A DNA stretch of 64,000 nt from Diphasiastrum complanatum. Taxonomy: Eukaryota > Streptophyta > Lycopodiopsida > Lycopodiales > Lycopodiaceae. Shown piece after piece: positions 32,883-43,796 of this stretch. Position numbers and translations under genes: made by a program. The number at the start of each line of letters is the position of its first letter. The first letter of the stretch is position 1. Where the stretch lies: the NCBI GenBank assembly GCA_029204225.1, contig CM055106.1, positions 44,771,313-44,835,312 of the forward strand, given 5' to 3'. The notes beneath the pieces are model-generated. The model ran no database searches. It was not told the DNA's origin and saw only the letters and a program-made list of their open reading frames with translations.

Positions 32883-34552
32883 AAAATTGCTTTAGAATTG
32901 TTGAAGGATGTTTCTAAATAAATTATGGTGTTATGGTTTGAAGGTTCATCTCAAAATTGAACGTTTGTGAACAATTTTTTGCTAGGAGCACTATGTCATT
33001 GTAGTGATGTTAGTACGAAATTTGAAGGATAGGAATGTCTAACTTTTTGAAATGTTATTATGATTTTTTTTGTTTTTGTGTGATATTCTATCTAAGGTTA
33101 TCAATGTATTCATAGTGGTGATGATGAATAAATGTTGCTTAGGTTTATGATGGGCGTGCATTTTTGGTTGAAATATATAGGAAGACTAATTTGGGGCAAG
33201 GAATTATCATGTTAGACTTGTGCGGTGCACATAAAGCTCTTTTGCTAGACTTTTTGAGAAGTGAAAGGAAATATAAAGCATTAAAGTAACACATCTTGTT
33301 TCTAAGTATCTTTCTACATTGGGAGTGCTTTTAGGTATTTTCGTCTAGCTAGTAAATGTAGAAATTTTTCATTTTTATCTATTGAATTAGAGGAGGAGAT
33401 TTGGCAATGCAGAAGACCTTTTTGGTATTAGACAAACAAAAGTAGATTAAGCATTGTAATTTGTTCTTGACCTTGTAGAAATTTCTTGTTGTTTTGGTTA
33501 AAAGTGATGGTATACATTCAATGATGATTATTTACATTGTTGATCTTCAACTCATTTAAGGCATTTCTCTACAAGCATATAGTTGGTTGGCTTTTCAAAT
33601 TTTCAAATTTGTAAAAAAGTTTGTATAGAATAACGTAAGGAGATTTTTGTTCACTATGATGAAGTTACAACTATGATGACTTTTGAAATATTCATCAAAT
33701 TTTATAAGTTGGTGTACATTTATGAGCATGTTTTTGTTTATTGCAAGTATGGTAAGTATATGAATTGTGATTATAGGAACAATTTTCAATTCATTCTTGT
33801 AAAAGCTGCTTATCATTTTTTGTACAACTGGTTGACAAATCTATAACTAGCCTAAATTTTTTAATATATCCTTTCTTATTCATAGCTGGCAAATCAAAAG
33901 CACCTTGTAATTTTCTAAATATCTTTTTTCAAGACAACTAGACAATTGACAATATATAGAGCTCTCTATTGGGATAAAAAATTGTCCTATTTGGAGGCAC
34001 TTTCCAAATGGAAGTCTAAGTAATATATAAATTTATAAAAATGCACACATTTTATGTTAGGCAACACTAGTTTCTTTTCAAAAACCAAAGAATCGATTTA
34101 ATGCGTCAATGTCTAGATGCACGTGATTACCAAGTTTCATCATAGTAATGGGAAACGTTTTGAGGCTGTTTTTTTATGATGCCAATGACCATGGCACTTA
34201 CATTGCGCATTGATGTTTTATAGCTTGACTGTTACTTGATCCAAGTGCTCAGTACATTTTTTTCAGATGGGTTGCATGCATTAATGCTTTATACATTTTA
34301 AAAGTGATCCAGATTCATCTCAAAATTTTGTGATGATGATGAGTCAATGACTTAAGGTAGGATGCGTGACTTTTGTGGATGCACATGTTTCATGCTTCTT
34401 TAGGTAATTGTTGTCCGTAAGTAGTGTTAGTATTCAATAATTTAAGGCTAATGAGAAGTGGCACTTTACCTCTCAAAGTCTATGATCTAAGAGATAATGC
34501 CTTTCTATCATGATAAAGTATAATAAAATACATTTTTGATAAATAATAACTA
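32883..34552. other. No recognisable gene
   Basis: About 1.7 kb of AT-rich sequence with frequent stops in all frames and no motif seen. Confidence 0.5.
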
Positions 34553-34923
34553 TGTTTTCCGATTTTGGGAACAACATGGAATATTCTAAAATATGGCTAG
34601 AGGCTCTTGCAATAAGTCCAAACATGACATAAATAAGTAGAGAGTCAAATGGATTAGAAACTGGCGACCAGTTTATGTGAGTCCAACATTGGGCCTTAGG
34701 CTAATAAGTGCCATGGAGCACAATTATTAAATAAACTTGGCTTATGTAAAGTTCCTAAGTTAGGAAACACAAAGTGATCTTGACAGTCAAGATCATGATC
34801 CTGATTGAACTTCAGTGGCCAACCAAAGTGAAGGAGGCTCACCTCTCATATCTATAAAGAGGAGCCATTCCTTTGTATTGATCTTCTCATCTTCCTAATA
34901 AAGCTCTATCAGTTTCGCTATCG

Positions 34924-34986
<63 letters not shown>

Positions 34987-35263
34987 TCAACAACATTATG
35001 GAGTGATCATTAAGATCCGTAGGTAGGTTTTCTTTCATTGTTCATCTCCCTTGAAAAGATCAACCTCTTGAGGAGAAGATCTAGAGCCCTTGATTAGAGA
35101 TCCTAAGCTAAAATTGACAATCTAGATTCCCACTCCTATTTCATCGTTTACCCTCTGCCCATTGGATCGAAACCCGTTACTACACATGATACTCATTCGA
35201 TTGGAGATCCAAAACCCCTTCTTTTCCCCCGACCTATTAGGGAGGCACGAAAAGGATCCAACA
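34553..35263 (+). repeat. 5' LTR of the short-interior element
   Basis: 711 bp from TGTTTTCC to GGATCCAACA. It contains (CT)n at 34926-34983 just downstream of the promoter and poly(A) signals. Confidence 0.75.
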
Positions 35264-35270
35264 TTTTTTT

Positions 35271-35288
35271 TGGCGTCGTTGCTAGGGA
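35271..35288 (+). promoter_or_regulatory. Primer-binding site (Asp tRNA type)
   Basis: TGGCGTCGTTGCTAGGGA differs from the expected TGGCGCCGTTGCCGGGGA at positions that can be explained mainly by C-to-T and G-to-A decay. Confidence 0.75.
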
Positions 35289-35540
35289 GACGGTGCTAAA
35301 CAGTCCTAAGAGTGGAATGTTTTGTTTACATTTTTCTGCTATTTTCTTCGTTTTGGCAGGTTTATCACTCGCCCTAGTGGATTTTTTTGAGTTTTTGTTC
35401 ATTTTATTACTCGCCACTTTTTCAGAGAGCAGAGTAGACATTGACGCACCATCTGTTAGCTCGGCGAGTAATGTCTATTACTCGCCCACTGTAATTATTA
35501 CTCGCCAATTGCAAAATCCCCAGACCCCTGCGTTGGGGCG

Positions 35541-35886
35541 TGACCAGGGATTTTGGGAATGACATGGAATATTCTAAAATATGGCAAGAGGCCCTTGCAA
35601 TAAGTCCAAACACTACATAAATAAGTAGAGAGTCGAAAGGATTAGAAACTGGCGACCAGTTTATGTGAGTCGGCCTTGGGCTAATAAGTGCCATGGAGCA
35701 CAGTTATTAAATAAACTTGGCTTTTGTAAAGTTCCTAAGTTAGGAACACCACTTGTCCTCAAGAAACACAAAGTGATCTTGATGGTCAAGATCGTGATCC
35801 TGATTGACCTCTCAAATCTATAAAGAGGAGCCATTTGTATTGATATTCTCATCTTCCTAATAAAGCTCTTATCAGTTTCGCTTTCG

Positions 35887-35982
<96 letters not shown>

Positions 35983-36225
35983 ACAATATTATGGAGTGAT
36001 CATTGATCTGTAGACAGGCTTTATTTCATTGTTCACCTCCCTTGAGAAGATCAATCTCTTAAGGAGAAGATCTAGAGCCAAGGATGCCTAGATAAGCACA
36101 AATAAACCAAAACAAGAAAAAGACCAAAAAGATAAGAATCATCAAAGATGAACAACGCACAAATCTAGGCTATTCCACGATCAGATCCTAATCTAAGATT
36201 GACAACCTTTGGAACCAATCATATT
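35541..36225 (+). repeat. 3' LTR (incomplete) of the short-interior element
   Basis: Direct repeat of 34553-35263 with indels. Its (TC)n tract at about 35888-35978 is longer than in the 5' LTR (about 91 versus 58 bases). Near 36083-36180 it has about 85 bases absent from the other copy. The last ~110 bp of the LTR are missing. Confidence 0.7.
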
Positions 36226-37002
36226 TGTAAAAAATTGGCAAAATCTAGCTTGATCTTTTGCAATATCATGTACATAGTGAAATCTCACATGTGTGGAGCA
36301 TGTTCCCATGTGTGGAGGGTAGCCATAATCTTTTTAGATCATTCATGAAGAGTTTGATTATTCAATAGGCCTTAATCTTGAGTCTGGGGGGTACTTTGAC
36401 TTTTCTACCCCACATGTTAGTAGGTGATTAGGCCAATTTTGGTGTGTGATGTAGCTCGAGGTAGGTTAGGCTTCTTACACATGACACTTTCCTATGTGTT
36501 GTCATGAAGTCATGCGATCAATCAAAAGTGAACGATACATGAAATTGATCCAATCATAATCAAGGGTCCTTATGTCACTAGACCAATCAAAGTTAGAGGA
36601 GCTATCTAAGAGGTCCAATCATTTTACTTGCTTTATACTCCTCGGATCTCGAATCACTATATAAAGGACACACTCTTTGTACAAATTAATGAAGTTGAGA
36701 GTTAATGCAATTTCGGTTCACATACATTTTTGGTCTATTCTCCCTCTACTCGAGAGCAACATGCTTGGTTTTTTTGTGTCTCATTGTGAATTTCACTTTG
36801 TTTTTTGATGTGAATGTGAAAAAGTAGCTTCTCTCTGGATGATTATAACTTTTGTTGTAGATGAGCTCTTGACTTGATTCAAAGCTTGATAGATAGCCCT
36901 TGAAATTTTGATTTGATCTATCATAGATGCTACTTGTGCAACCTCACATGCATGGAGGTCATTTTAGATCTTTGCATGGTCTGCAAATCTCATTTTTTAA
37001 CA
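36226..37002 (+). repeat. Solo LTR (family B-like) with 5-bp target duplication ATATT
   Basis: 777 bp from TGTAAAAAATTGGC to TTTTTTAACA. It is flanked by ATATT at 36221-36225 and 37003-37007. Its start matches the LTR at 61521 (ttggcaaaa...tctagcttg, tcacatgtgtggag) and the fragment at 881. No internal sequence is attached. This is the expected product of recombination between the two LTRs of a full element. Confidence 0.85.
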
Positions 37003-37007
37003 ATATT

Positions 37008-37560
37008 GTGACTATGAAAATCAATATGAAAAGTACAATGATAGTAATTTAGATCAATATGGGCAACATGACTCATATGGAGACCGTTTGGGATATTATG
37101 AAAGCCATCTTCATCAATATAAAGATCATGAGCTGTATCAGTCAAATAAATTCAAACTAGTGGTAGTTTTTGTAGTAGTGACGATGATGATGAGCTGAAT
37201 TCAAGACAATCAAAATATTATTGCGCATAATGTGAGCATGCATTGCAATACATGCATTATATTTGGAAACGTGAACAATCATCACCTCATGTGCAACATA
37301 TTGAATAGAATAACAATATTAATAACTCTTCTAGAGTTCAGCAGAATAGTTATTGTGCCATTTCTTACTCGTCATTACTATTGTTTGATGGACAATTGAG
37401 CCCTAGTACGATCGAACAATGGTTGAAATTTTTTTAGCTCAATTTTTTCATATATTGACACACTTATCAAGATTTATCGAAAATGGTGGAAAAATATCTT
37501 AGTGGTCTTGTGCTTGTTTGGTGGCAATACTGGCTAGAATATAAAACATTGGCATGTTCG
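37008..37560 (+). pseudogene. Ty3-like Gag fragment
   Basis: After a Y/Q-rich stretch (YENQYEKYNDSNLDQYGQHD) come stops, then FDGQLSPSTIEQWLKFF and VEKYLSGLVLVWWQYWLEY. The last two fit the plant retrotransposon Gag core, in which a W-L pair is followed by an ALxWW motif. Several stops break it. Before the solo LTR arrived it adjoined the truncated LTR at 36225, so it may belong to a related Ty3-like element. Confidence 0.6.
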
Positions 37561-38235
37561 AGAAATTGTTGGCTCACATCAGCTTGGCATTGCTATAACC
37601 AGCCCTTTTGACTTGAGTGCTGGTACCTTTAAAAATGAGCACATCGAGCGAGCCTACCAGGTCCTGGATGAGCACTATAAACATTTATTTACACTTGTTG
37701 TCATTTGTACTTTCCATGTTTTACTTTTCTTATTTTTGGGGGGTTTTTGCTTGCCCACTTGTATGTATACTTTCTGCATTTTGTTGTTTACTTACCTTCA
37801 ACTTAGGGCACCACTCGACCTTAGAGACACTCTCTGCTTCATACACTCCCCTCCGCCTTCATGGCAAGTTCCTCTTACAGAGCAGAATCCAAGGACAAAG
37901 ACAAGTTTCCAAGCAAGTCATGAAATGACAGGATGTCAAAAACAATTGCTTGAATCTTAAGAAATTCGTAAAGTCAAACATAGTTTGTTGTGTTTCCTCA
38001 TGTTTGCAAAAGCTAAGCTATGTCGATCAAAAAAAAGTTCAAAGCCAAAAATTGATCAAATATGTAGGCTCGATCGAAAATATTGTTGAATTTGGTAATA
38101 GTCTTTCTGAGATTCTCTACTTGATAACTTGATAATACTGCCAGAAAAAATAATAGTTGAATTTGGCAATAGTCTTTCTGAGATTCTCTTGATAATACTG
38201 CCAGAGAAAATAAAAATCAAACAATAGTGGCATAT
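37561..38235. repeat. No gene; 72-bp tandem duplication at 38084-38210
   Basis: gttgaatttggtaatagtct is repeated at 38084 and 38156 (with one change) and continues into gataatactgccaga. The rest has no recognisable feature. Confidence 0.7.
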
Positions 38236-38971
38236 TTATTGATGTTGGTTGCTCTGAATTTGAAAAAAAAAATCAAAATAGGTAGGTCACACTCATGATC
38301 AGATTGACCAAATTTTTGTGTACTTTTCACACATGTGAGGACTTCTAAAACAATGTGAATGATCTCCTAAGATGTGTGTGATTGAACATAGATCAATCTA
38401 GATTGAGATACAAGCATACTAGCTCAAAATCTAAGGCTGTACATGCGTCAATCATCAACCATCCAACACACATAATGAAAAACTACGTATAGATTGGCTT
38501 GTTCTCAAGTAGAGAGAGAATACAGCATAGTGCTCTCAGGTAGAGAGAGAATGTAAGAAAAAATCTAAGTGTTGGAGCTTGCTACATCAAGATCCTGCTA
38601 CAAAAAACTAAGTATGGATTCTGCCTCACTCTCACTAGTAGTATCTCGATCTAGGAGTGTGGTAATGAAGCAATTTGATTGGACCTCTAACATCACCACC
38701 TCTTACAATGATTGGACCTCCTACATGACACCTCTTACAATAATTGGACCATTTTGCTGCACCTCACAATATGATTGGCCCAAATTGACATATAGAATCA
38801 AGAGGTGCTATGTCACACATCCTCTAGCATGAAGCCAAGTGTCACTAGCCTATATTACCATGAGCTAATCAACTTCCAAAATTGGCCTAATCACTCATTT
38901 ACAAGTGTACAATGAGTGGTTTTGAAAGACGACCCCTAAACCTCAAGATATATGGCTTTTGCAATTTGACA
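38236..38971 (-). repeat. 3' LTR of a minus-strand Copia remnant
   Basis: On the minus strand a purine tract (GAGGAGGAG type, 38972-38983) is followed by TGTCAAATTGC. The LTR contains repeated GGTCCAATCAT-type units (plus-strand gattggacctc, attggaccat), as in the family B LTRs. The far end is uncertain; 38236 is a possible TG...CA boundary. Confidence 0.6.
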
Positions 38972-39291
38972 CTCCTCCTCAAAAGAAATCTATCCACTTT
39001 AACATGGATCTTGGAATCAAGCCAAGATTAGATCTAAACTTTATGAAAGCTCTCTTGAGCAATGGTTTGGTGAGAAATATATCTCTCCTCCAATAACTTT
39101 TTCCCTTACAAAAGGTGTGCAATCTTAACATGTTTGCTCCTTGCATGGAATATAGGATTGTTCGCAAGAGCTTGAGCCGAGATGTTGTCACACTTGATGA
39201 TAGGTAGATCTCCATCCTTGATGCACTTGAGCTCCATAAGCAATCTTTTGATCCACAAAACATCTTTTGTAGTAGTTGTAAGAGTAGACAT
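38972..39291 (-). pseudogene. Copia RNase H tail
   Basis: The minus-strand frame gives TTTTKDVLWIKRLLMEL, IIKCDNISAQALANNP and FHARSKHVKIAHLL. After a frameshift and a deletion it gives LLKRAFIKFRSNLGLIPRSM. This is the end of RNase H and the Copia C-terminus. Everything upstream of about 39291 is missing. Confidence 0.85.
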
Positions 39292-40506
39292 CAGTGGTAG
39301 TAAGTGTGATTGGGAAATGTATTTCGCAATTAGGATTTTGGTAATCTCAGTAAATAATTGCTTAATACCAGTTATTAATTTCCTGGATAGAAATCATTTA
39401 GTTGAATTCATAGCTTATATCTTTGTGACCATTGAGTTATCCGCAGTTTTGGATGTCAATTGTGATGTTAGAAGTAGAATCTGATATATGGATTACATTG
39501 GATCTGTTAGTTGATAGAAGCTTGTCCCTAGAGTTGATGCTCTTGGATCCAGGGGGATTTGAAGCTTATCGTTAACTTGTAAGGATCAGAATGTAGTGTT
39601 GAACCATGTTAATTATTTTTTCTAAATCACAGAATCAGGTGTGGATTTGTGGTATCCATTTGATAGGCATGCCAGCCATCCAAATAAATGGATTCTCCAG
39701 TATTTGGGAACAAAAGATAATATCCTATAGTGATTATAGGACATCTAGAAGATCAGTGGATCTCTAGAATATCAGATAAGGTGGTTAAAGATTTTCTGGA
39801 AGGAAAAGTTGATGGTATGGGACATCAGTAGTTTTGGAAAGGGAATTCTAGGAATGTAAAGATTTGATGATCAATGGTGTGTTTTAGTACCTAGTCACGA
39901 TATGGGAAAAATAAAACTGTTTGATCAAATGTGGGGTATTTTGGGAAATTTTGAGGTTTAATCTAGATCCCAATGTAGTATCTCATTATTTACAAAATCC
40001 TCAAATCTATTTCTCGCTTTCTTAATTAATCCTTTACTTCTTAGTAATTTCTTGAATATGAGACATCAGACTGGTTTATATGATTCTTTCCGACATGAAG
40101 TTATTCTTCTGAAAGACTGTTATGTCATATAATTACTACTTGTGCGAATAGACTTAGAATTCAGATAAATTCTAAGGTTAACGTGTTTCAATTTCTTAAA
40201 CCTAGAATATCTCTTTTTGCATAAATGGATTGCGATAGAATGGTAGTTTCTGTCACTCAGGTTGAAAATATTTGAAGGAAAAGTCCTGTTTGTAATTGAG
40301 TGAATCCTTTTGTGGAATGCACTTATTACTAACTTTTTCATGTGTTTGGATTGGTCCAATGAAAGATGGAGATTTTGGATTGAAAAGCCTAGAAAAATCG
40401 AGACAAGGTTGCAACCAACCACCTATTGGAAATAGTACATGTCATAATCACTGACCTAAATGGAATAATAAAAGAACATTATATATTGCACATGTAATGT
40501 ATCTAT
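39292..40506. other. No recognisable gene
   Basis: AT-rich. No conserved domain in any frame; a 100-codon minus-strand frame (40120-40422) is without motifs. Confidence 0.45.
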
Positions 40507-40507
40507 A

Positions 40508-40549
40508 CCCCCCCCCCCCCCCCCCCCCCTCCCCCCCCCCCCCCCCTCC
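40508..40549. repeat. Poly-C run (C22-T-C16-T-CC)
   Basis: Two nearly uninterrupted cytosine homopolymers separated by a single T. On the opposite strand this is a G-tract able to form quadruplex structure; sequencing error in the exact length is likely. Confidence 0.9.
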
Positions 40550-40891
40550 TTTTTAAATGTCCAATTTAGATTAGAGGAGTGAGAGAAACTTTAGTTGTCT
40601 AAGCTTTTAAATTATAATGGAAAGAGTTGGATATCAATAGATCTATGGGCTTCAAAATTGTTGCCAAAAACAAAAATCATTTGCTGGGAAGAGGTTATTT
40701 ATTTATTTAGAATTTTTATGGGAATACAATCATTAGATGGTTGCTTGGGTACTTCATAAAATGTCATGTTCATTCCATTATTTTAGTTTTTTTTTTTCAT
40801 AGTTTTGGATGCCAAATGGAAATGGAATCATGAAAAAAATGGTAGAATTTAGTTATAGAAATGCCTTTTCCATTATGGGGCATCCTAAATC

Positions 40892-41100
40892 TAAGGGTTG
40901 GCTCAGTTGATTAGTTTGACATCCAAAGTTTCTTTGATCCTAGGTTCAAGTCCCCCTTGGAAACCAATATGCACGACAAGGATCCCTTGTAATGCCAATA
41001 AGGATCGAGTGGTGGCTCAATCCGTTAGGTTGACATACAAAGTTTCTTTGATTGAAATCTCAAGGCCTCTCCAAGATGCATGATAAGAGGTCAATTTGAG
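40892..41100 (+). mobile_element. tRNA-derived SINE, apparently dimeric
   Basis: The first monomer has a box A-like TGGCTCAGTTGATTAG (40899-40914) and a box B GGTTCAAGTCC (40943-40953), the internal RNA polymerase III promoter spacing. About 113 bases later a related unit starts with GTGGCTCAATCCGTTAGG (41012) and the same gacat(a/c)caaagtttctttga, with a decayed box B (gattgaaatct). Both share ccaagatgca/ccaatatgca-type tails. No tRNA cloverleaf is complete, so this is a SINE and not a tRNA gene. Confidence 0.7.
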
Positions 41101-41144
41101 ATCAATGGCACGGGTTGAGGCGGGTTGATAAGACCAAAAAAGCT

Positions 41145-41440
41145 TGTTCATAGACTTCAAGCTAGGACACACAACAAAAGTAGCACAATAGTCGATTTGC
41201 TGGTAACGCCCACTGACTATTGTTGAAGTTGATCAAGAAATGAAAGAGTTGCATGCTCTGGTATGTTCATAGATTGAGTGCTAGGACACAACAACAGCAG
41301 TACCACATTAACAGTAGATTTGGTGGTAAAGCTTACTGACTGGGTGAAGTTGATTGAGAGACCAAAGAGTTGCATGCTGGTATGTTCATAGACGGAGTGC
41401 TGGGACACACAACAACAGTACCACAATAAGAGCAAACTGT
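41145..41440. repeat. Tandem repeat, about 119-bp unit x2.5
   Basis: Units start at 41145, 41265 and 41383 with tgttcatag. They share agctaggacacacaac-type sequence and tgaagttgat, with moderate divergence. Confidence 0.85.
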
Positions 41441-41983
41441 AACATGCTTCAAAGTAAAACTCATCCAGTTTTTCTATGTGATACACCGTTCACCACCGAT
41501 ATTGTGTGGTATTCTGAGAAATTGAGAACAGGAGTAGATGGATCTAAATAGACATTAGAACAAGTACAGAAACACTCTATGGCTTCAATGGAATCATGGA
41601 CCTTTTCAAATTTCTTGTAGTTGCCTGGTTTAGATGCTTGATGAACAGGGAGGGGTGGAAATCAATCCTGTAAGGAGAAAGTATAGTAACTTCTGGTTAA
41701 CACGTGAAATTGCAAGATTTAGGACCCTTTCATCAAAGCATCAAGGTCAATAGTTTGGCATATCAGACCCTGTTATGAACGCAATAAGGCTTGTAGGGCC
41801 TCGCTCTCTAGATGCCCTCTTGTTTTCGCTGGCTCCCATCGATGTCAGTGTATCTTTTTCTGTGATGTAGGTTACGATCGTTTCAATGTCTTGATTCTGA
41901 AACGTTAATGCTAATTTAGGAATTGGAGAATCGATTAATGGAAGAGGCTGATAATTTGTAAGCAGCATGTGCCATTCAACGAA
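41441..41983. other. No clear gene; weak minus-strand ORF
   Basis: An 83-codon minus-strand frame (41747-41998) reads IDSPIPKLALTFQNQDIETI and ends SLIAFITGSDMPNY. Its composition is protein-like but I recognise no family. Confidence 0.25.
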
Positions 41984-42121
41984 TATTTCCCGGATCATAT
42001 AGAATGTTTGTGATTCATCAAAACTTACATTTAGTCAGACGAAATCAAGAAATCTTTCCCGAATCTTAATAGAACATTTGTGATGACTCACCAAAACTTA
42101 TAAATATATTAGTCAGACGAT
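41984..42121. repeat. Tandem duplication, about 69-bp unit x2
   Basis: atttcccggatcatatagaa...ttagtcagacga (41984-42042) recurs as ctttcccgaatcttaataga...ttagtcagacga (42052-42121), with about 80% identity by eye. Confidence 0.8.
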
Positions 42122-42363
42122 AGGGTGCTGCAAATATTTGTAATACAACGGAACGTTCATAATCTGCAAAATCAATTCATACATACAGAATCGGGGATAT
42201 TTTACAGATTGTTTGTAAAAACCAGCTGAACCTTTAAAGAATATATTTATACTCTTACTAGTTTTTATCTACAAGTATAATCAACGCTACTTGACAATAG
42301 TAGTATAATGCACAGGCAATCTAGCATCCAAAACAGAAAAGAGATCAGAAGCCTCCTTTAGCC

Positions 42364-42642
42364 TTATTTGTGACCAGTACAAGTCACGTATGAACAGGAA
42401 GGTGACGCCGGTGGGACGTTGCCTTTAGGAAGCTTGAGAGGGACAAACTTTTTGCCATGTTTCTTCGACATTTTGTGAATCTGAGTGCTGGAATCTTGCA
42501 CATTGGTAGAGTTTTTTGGAGTTTTTAAGGCCGCTTGCGCCGGAATAATCTCTGCAAAGGCTCTGCTGCAGACCACAGGATGCACCGAGGAGACTGAGAG
42601 CAAAATGAACATGAAAACCACAAGAGCAGTTATAGAAGCCAT
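42364..42642 (-). CDS. Putative small secreted peptide precursor, 92 aa
   Basis: Probably a host gene. The 92-residue product starts with a clear signal peptide (MASITALVVFMFILLSVSS, cleavage likely near residues 25-30, around VCSRAFA). It has a hydrophilic middle (residues about 30-65) and a basic, Pro-containing C-terminus: KKHGKKFVPLKLPKG, then VPPASPSCSYVTCTGHK with two Cys. This layout fits plant signalling-peptide precursors whose active part is C-terminal. The LPKG..PPASPS stretch faintly recalls IDA-like peptides, and the SPSCSYVTC stretch faintly recalls one Cys loop of stomagen-type peptides. Neither match is good enough to name it. The start is in a good plant context (AACTTATGGCTTC), and a TATA-like TTATAAGATA lies about 140 bases upstream. 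No intron is needed. There are no retroelement motifs. A chance ORF is possible but unlikely given the signal peptide. Confidence 0.55.
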   Translation of the reverse strand: MASITALVVFMFILLSVSSVHPVVCSRAFAEIIPAQAALKTPKNSTNVQDSSTQIHKMSKKHGKKFVPLKLPKGNVPPASPSCSYVTCTGHK

Positions 42643-42988
42643 AAGTTAAAGCAAATCAGGAGTCAATGAGCAGGTTACTTGATCTTACAGTGCAAGCAAT
42701 GACACAATGGGGAAGATTGTTCAGGAAACCGAAGCTGGCTAAATCAAGCTGAAATATGCAGATCTAAAGCTCAATAAAGCTATCTTATAACAGTGAGATC
42801 AAAAGCTGGACATTGAACAAGTTATAAGACTCTTCTCAGTATGCCATAAGCAAGTAAGCTCCCCTGTATCCTTTAAGCCGAAGATGTTGTGTTAGCTCTC
42901 ACAATTTATAATGAATGAATTTAGATGAGGATGAATTTGCTCAGAGGATCTTGCATCGAAACATCATAGATAAAATTAAAATCATTCA
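42643..42988. other. Spacer between two possible secreted-peptide ORFs
   Basis: Probable promoter region of the minus-strand peptide gene, with TTATAAGATA on the minus strand at about 42783-42791. Nothing else is recognised. Confidence 0.35.
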
Positions 42989-43159
42989 TTAGAGATTGCC
43001 ATCGAGGAGGTTCGAAACGTGTAATAATGGATTCTTACGATCTTTGACCATAAGACTGACATTATCATCAGTAGAAGCATTGTAGCTGCTGTAGTTCGTA
43101 GCCAGGGCACCGCTAACAAGAAAACAAAAGGACCAAATAATGAGTGTTTGGAGGCTCAT
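42989..43159 (-). CDS. Possible short secreted peptide, 56 aa
   Basis: An internal start within a longer minus-strand frame gives a 56-residue product. It begins MSLQTLIIWSFCFLVSGALA, a typical signal peptide with an A-x-A cleavage site, and continues TNYSSYNASTDDNVSLMVKD to a C-terminus LLHVSNLLDGNL. I chose this ATG because the upstream part of the frame (to 43420) has no protein-like features and the signal peptide begins exactly here. The mature part has possible N-glycosylation sites (NYS, NAS, NVS). The family is unknown. Its orientation and closeness to the 92-aa peptide gene make a host gene or first exon plausible, but the evidence is thin. Confidence 0.3.
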   Translation of the reverse strand: MSLQTLIIWSFCFLVSGALATNYSSYNASTDDNVSLMVKDRKNPLLHVSNLLDGNL

Positions 43160-43795
43160 TATAAAAGAATAGTGGCAATTCCTTTTGCCCAGAAGAACCC
43201 TTACATTGTTACCATGATGCATTATCGTCATATTGTTTACAAAAATCTGAAAAAAAATCACTACTTTAATTTTCAAGATTCCGTTAATGATCCATTTGTG
43301 AGCACTACATACTTTTATAATTCCATCTATGAGGCCAATGTAGTATGGAATGTGCCGGGCATAGAACATTTTGCCCGGTTTGACTTTCGAAAAAAATTTA
43401 GGCTCAGCCATGCTTGGCACATTCCATTGCGTAATCGGTGCCTTGACTTTTTCACATGTATATTATAAAGCATAATAAATAGTTTGACTTTGACTAATCA
43501 CTCTGGGTAAAAAAAAGTACATACATATTCTGCTTTTTAATCTGTTCAAAAAATGGGCATAATAGTCAGAAGATATCCATTACGTATTTGCAAAATTTCA
43601 TTCATGAGGATTAAGTACTTTTGAGATTCCTTCAATCAAAAAAACTACAACAATCAAATTTGTTAAAAAAAATGAGGGTCCAATATGATGCCCTACTTAA
43701 TAATGGTCTTCAAATGCACATTCTAAATCTAGCAAGTCGTATTACATACCTTTCTAATGAGCGGTATTACATGCCTTTATATATAGACATTAGTA

Positions 43796-43796
<1 letters not shown>
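43160..43796. other. No gene; short inverted repeats at 43345-43428
   Basis: atggaatgtgcc and ggcacattccat form outer arms, and ccgggca/tgcccgg forms an inner stem with a short loop. The rest is AT-rich and without recognisable coding sequence. Confidence 0.5.

Larger units (their letters stand above)
34553..36225 (+). mobile_element. Short-interior LTR element with Asp-tRNA primer site (Ty3-like)
   Basis: Two long direct repeats (34553-35263 and from 35541) flank only about 280 bp of internal sequence. Both begin TG followed eight bases later by gattttggga. They share a promoter-like CTATAAAGAGGAGCCATT, an AATAAAGCTCT poly(A)-type signal, a (TC)n tract and ggagaagatctagagcc. After the first repeat, TTTTTTTTGGCGTCGTTGCTAGGGA matches the Asp-tRNA primer site seen in plant Athila/Tat-type elements. 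Before the second, gttggggcg is a plausible purine tract. There is no coding capacity inside. The second LTR lacks its last part and is cut by a solo LTR at 36226. Confidence 0.75.

Noticed and set aside
40892-40965. Possible tRNA gene (box A and box B present)
   Set aside because: The stems of a cloverleaf do not form and a second diverged unit follows, so a SINE is the better explanation.
42364-42642. Naming the 92-aa peptide as IDA-like or stomagen-like
   Set aside because: The LPKG..PPASPS and SPSCSYVTC resemblances are short, and the defining C-terminal residues or Cys pattern of those families are not there.
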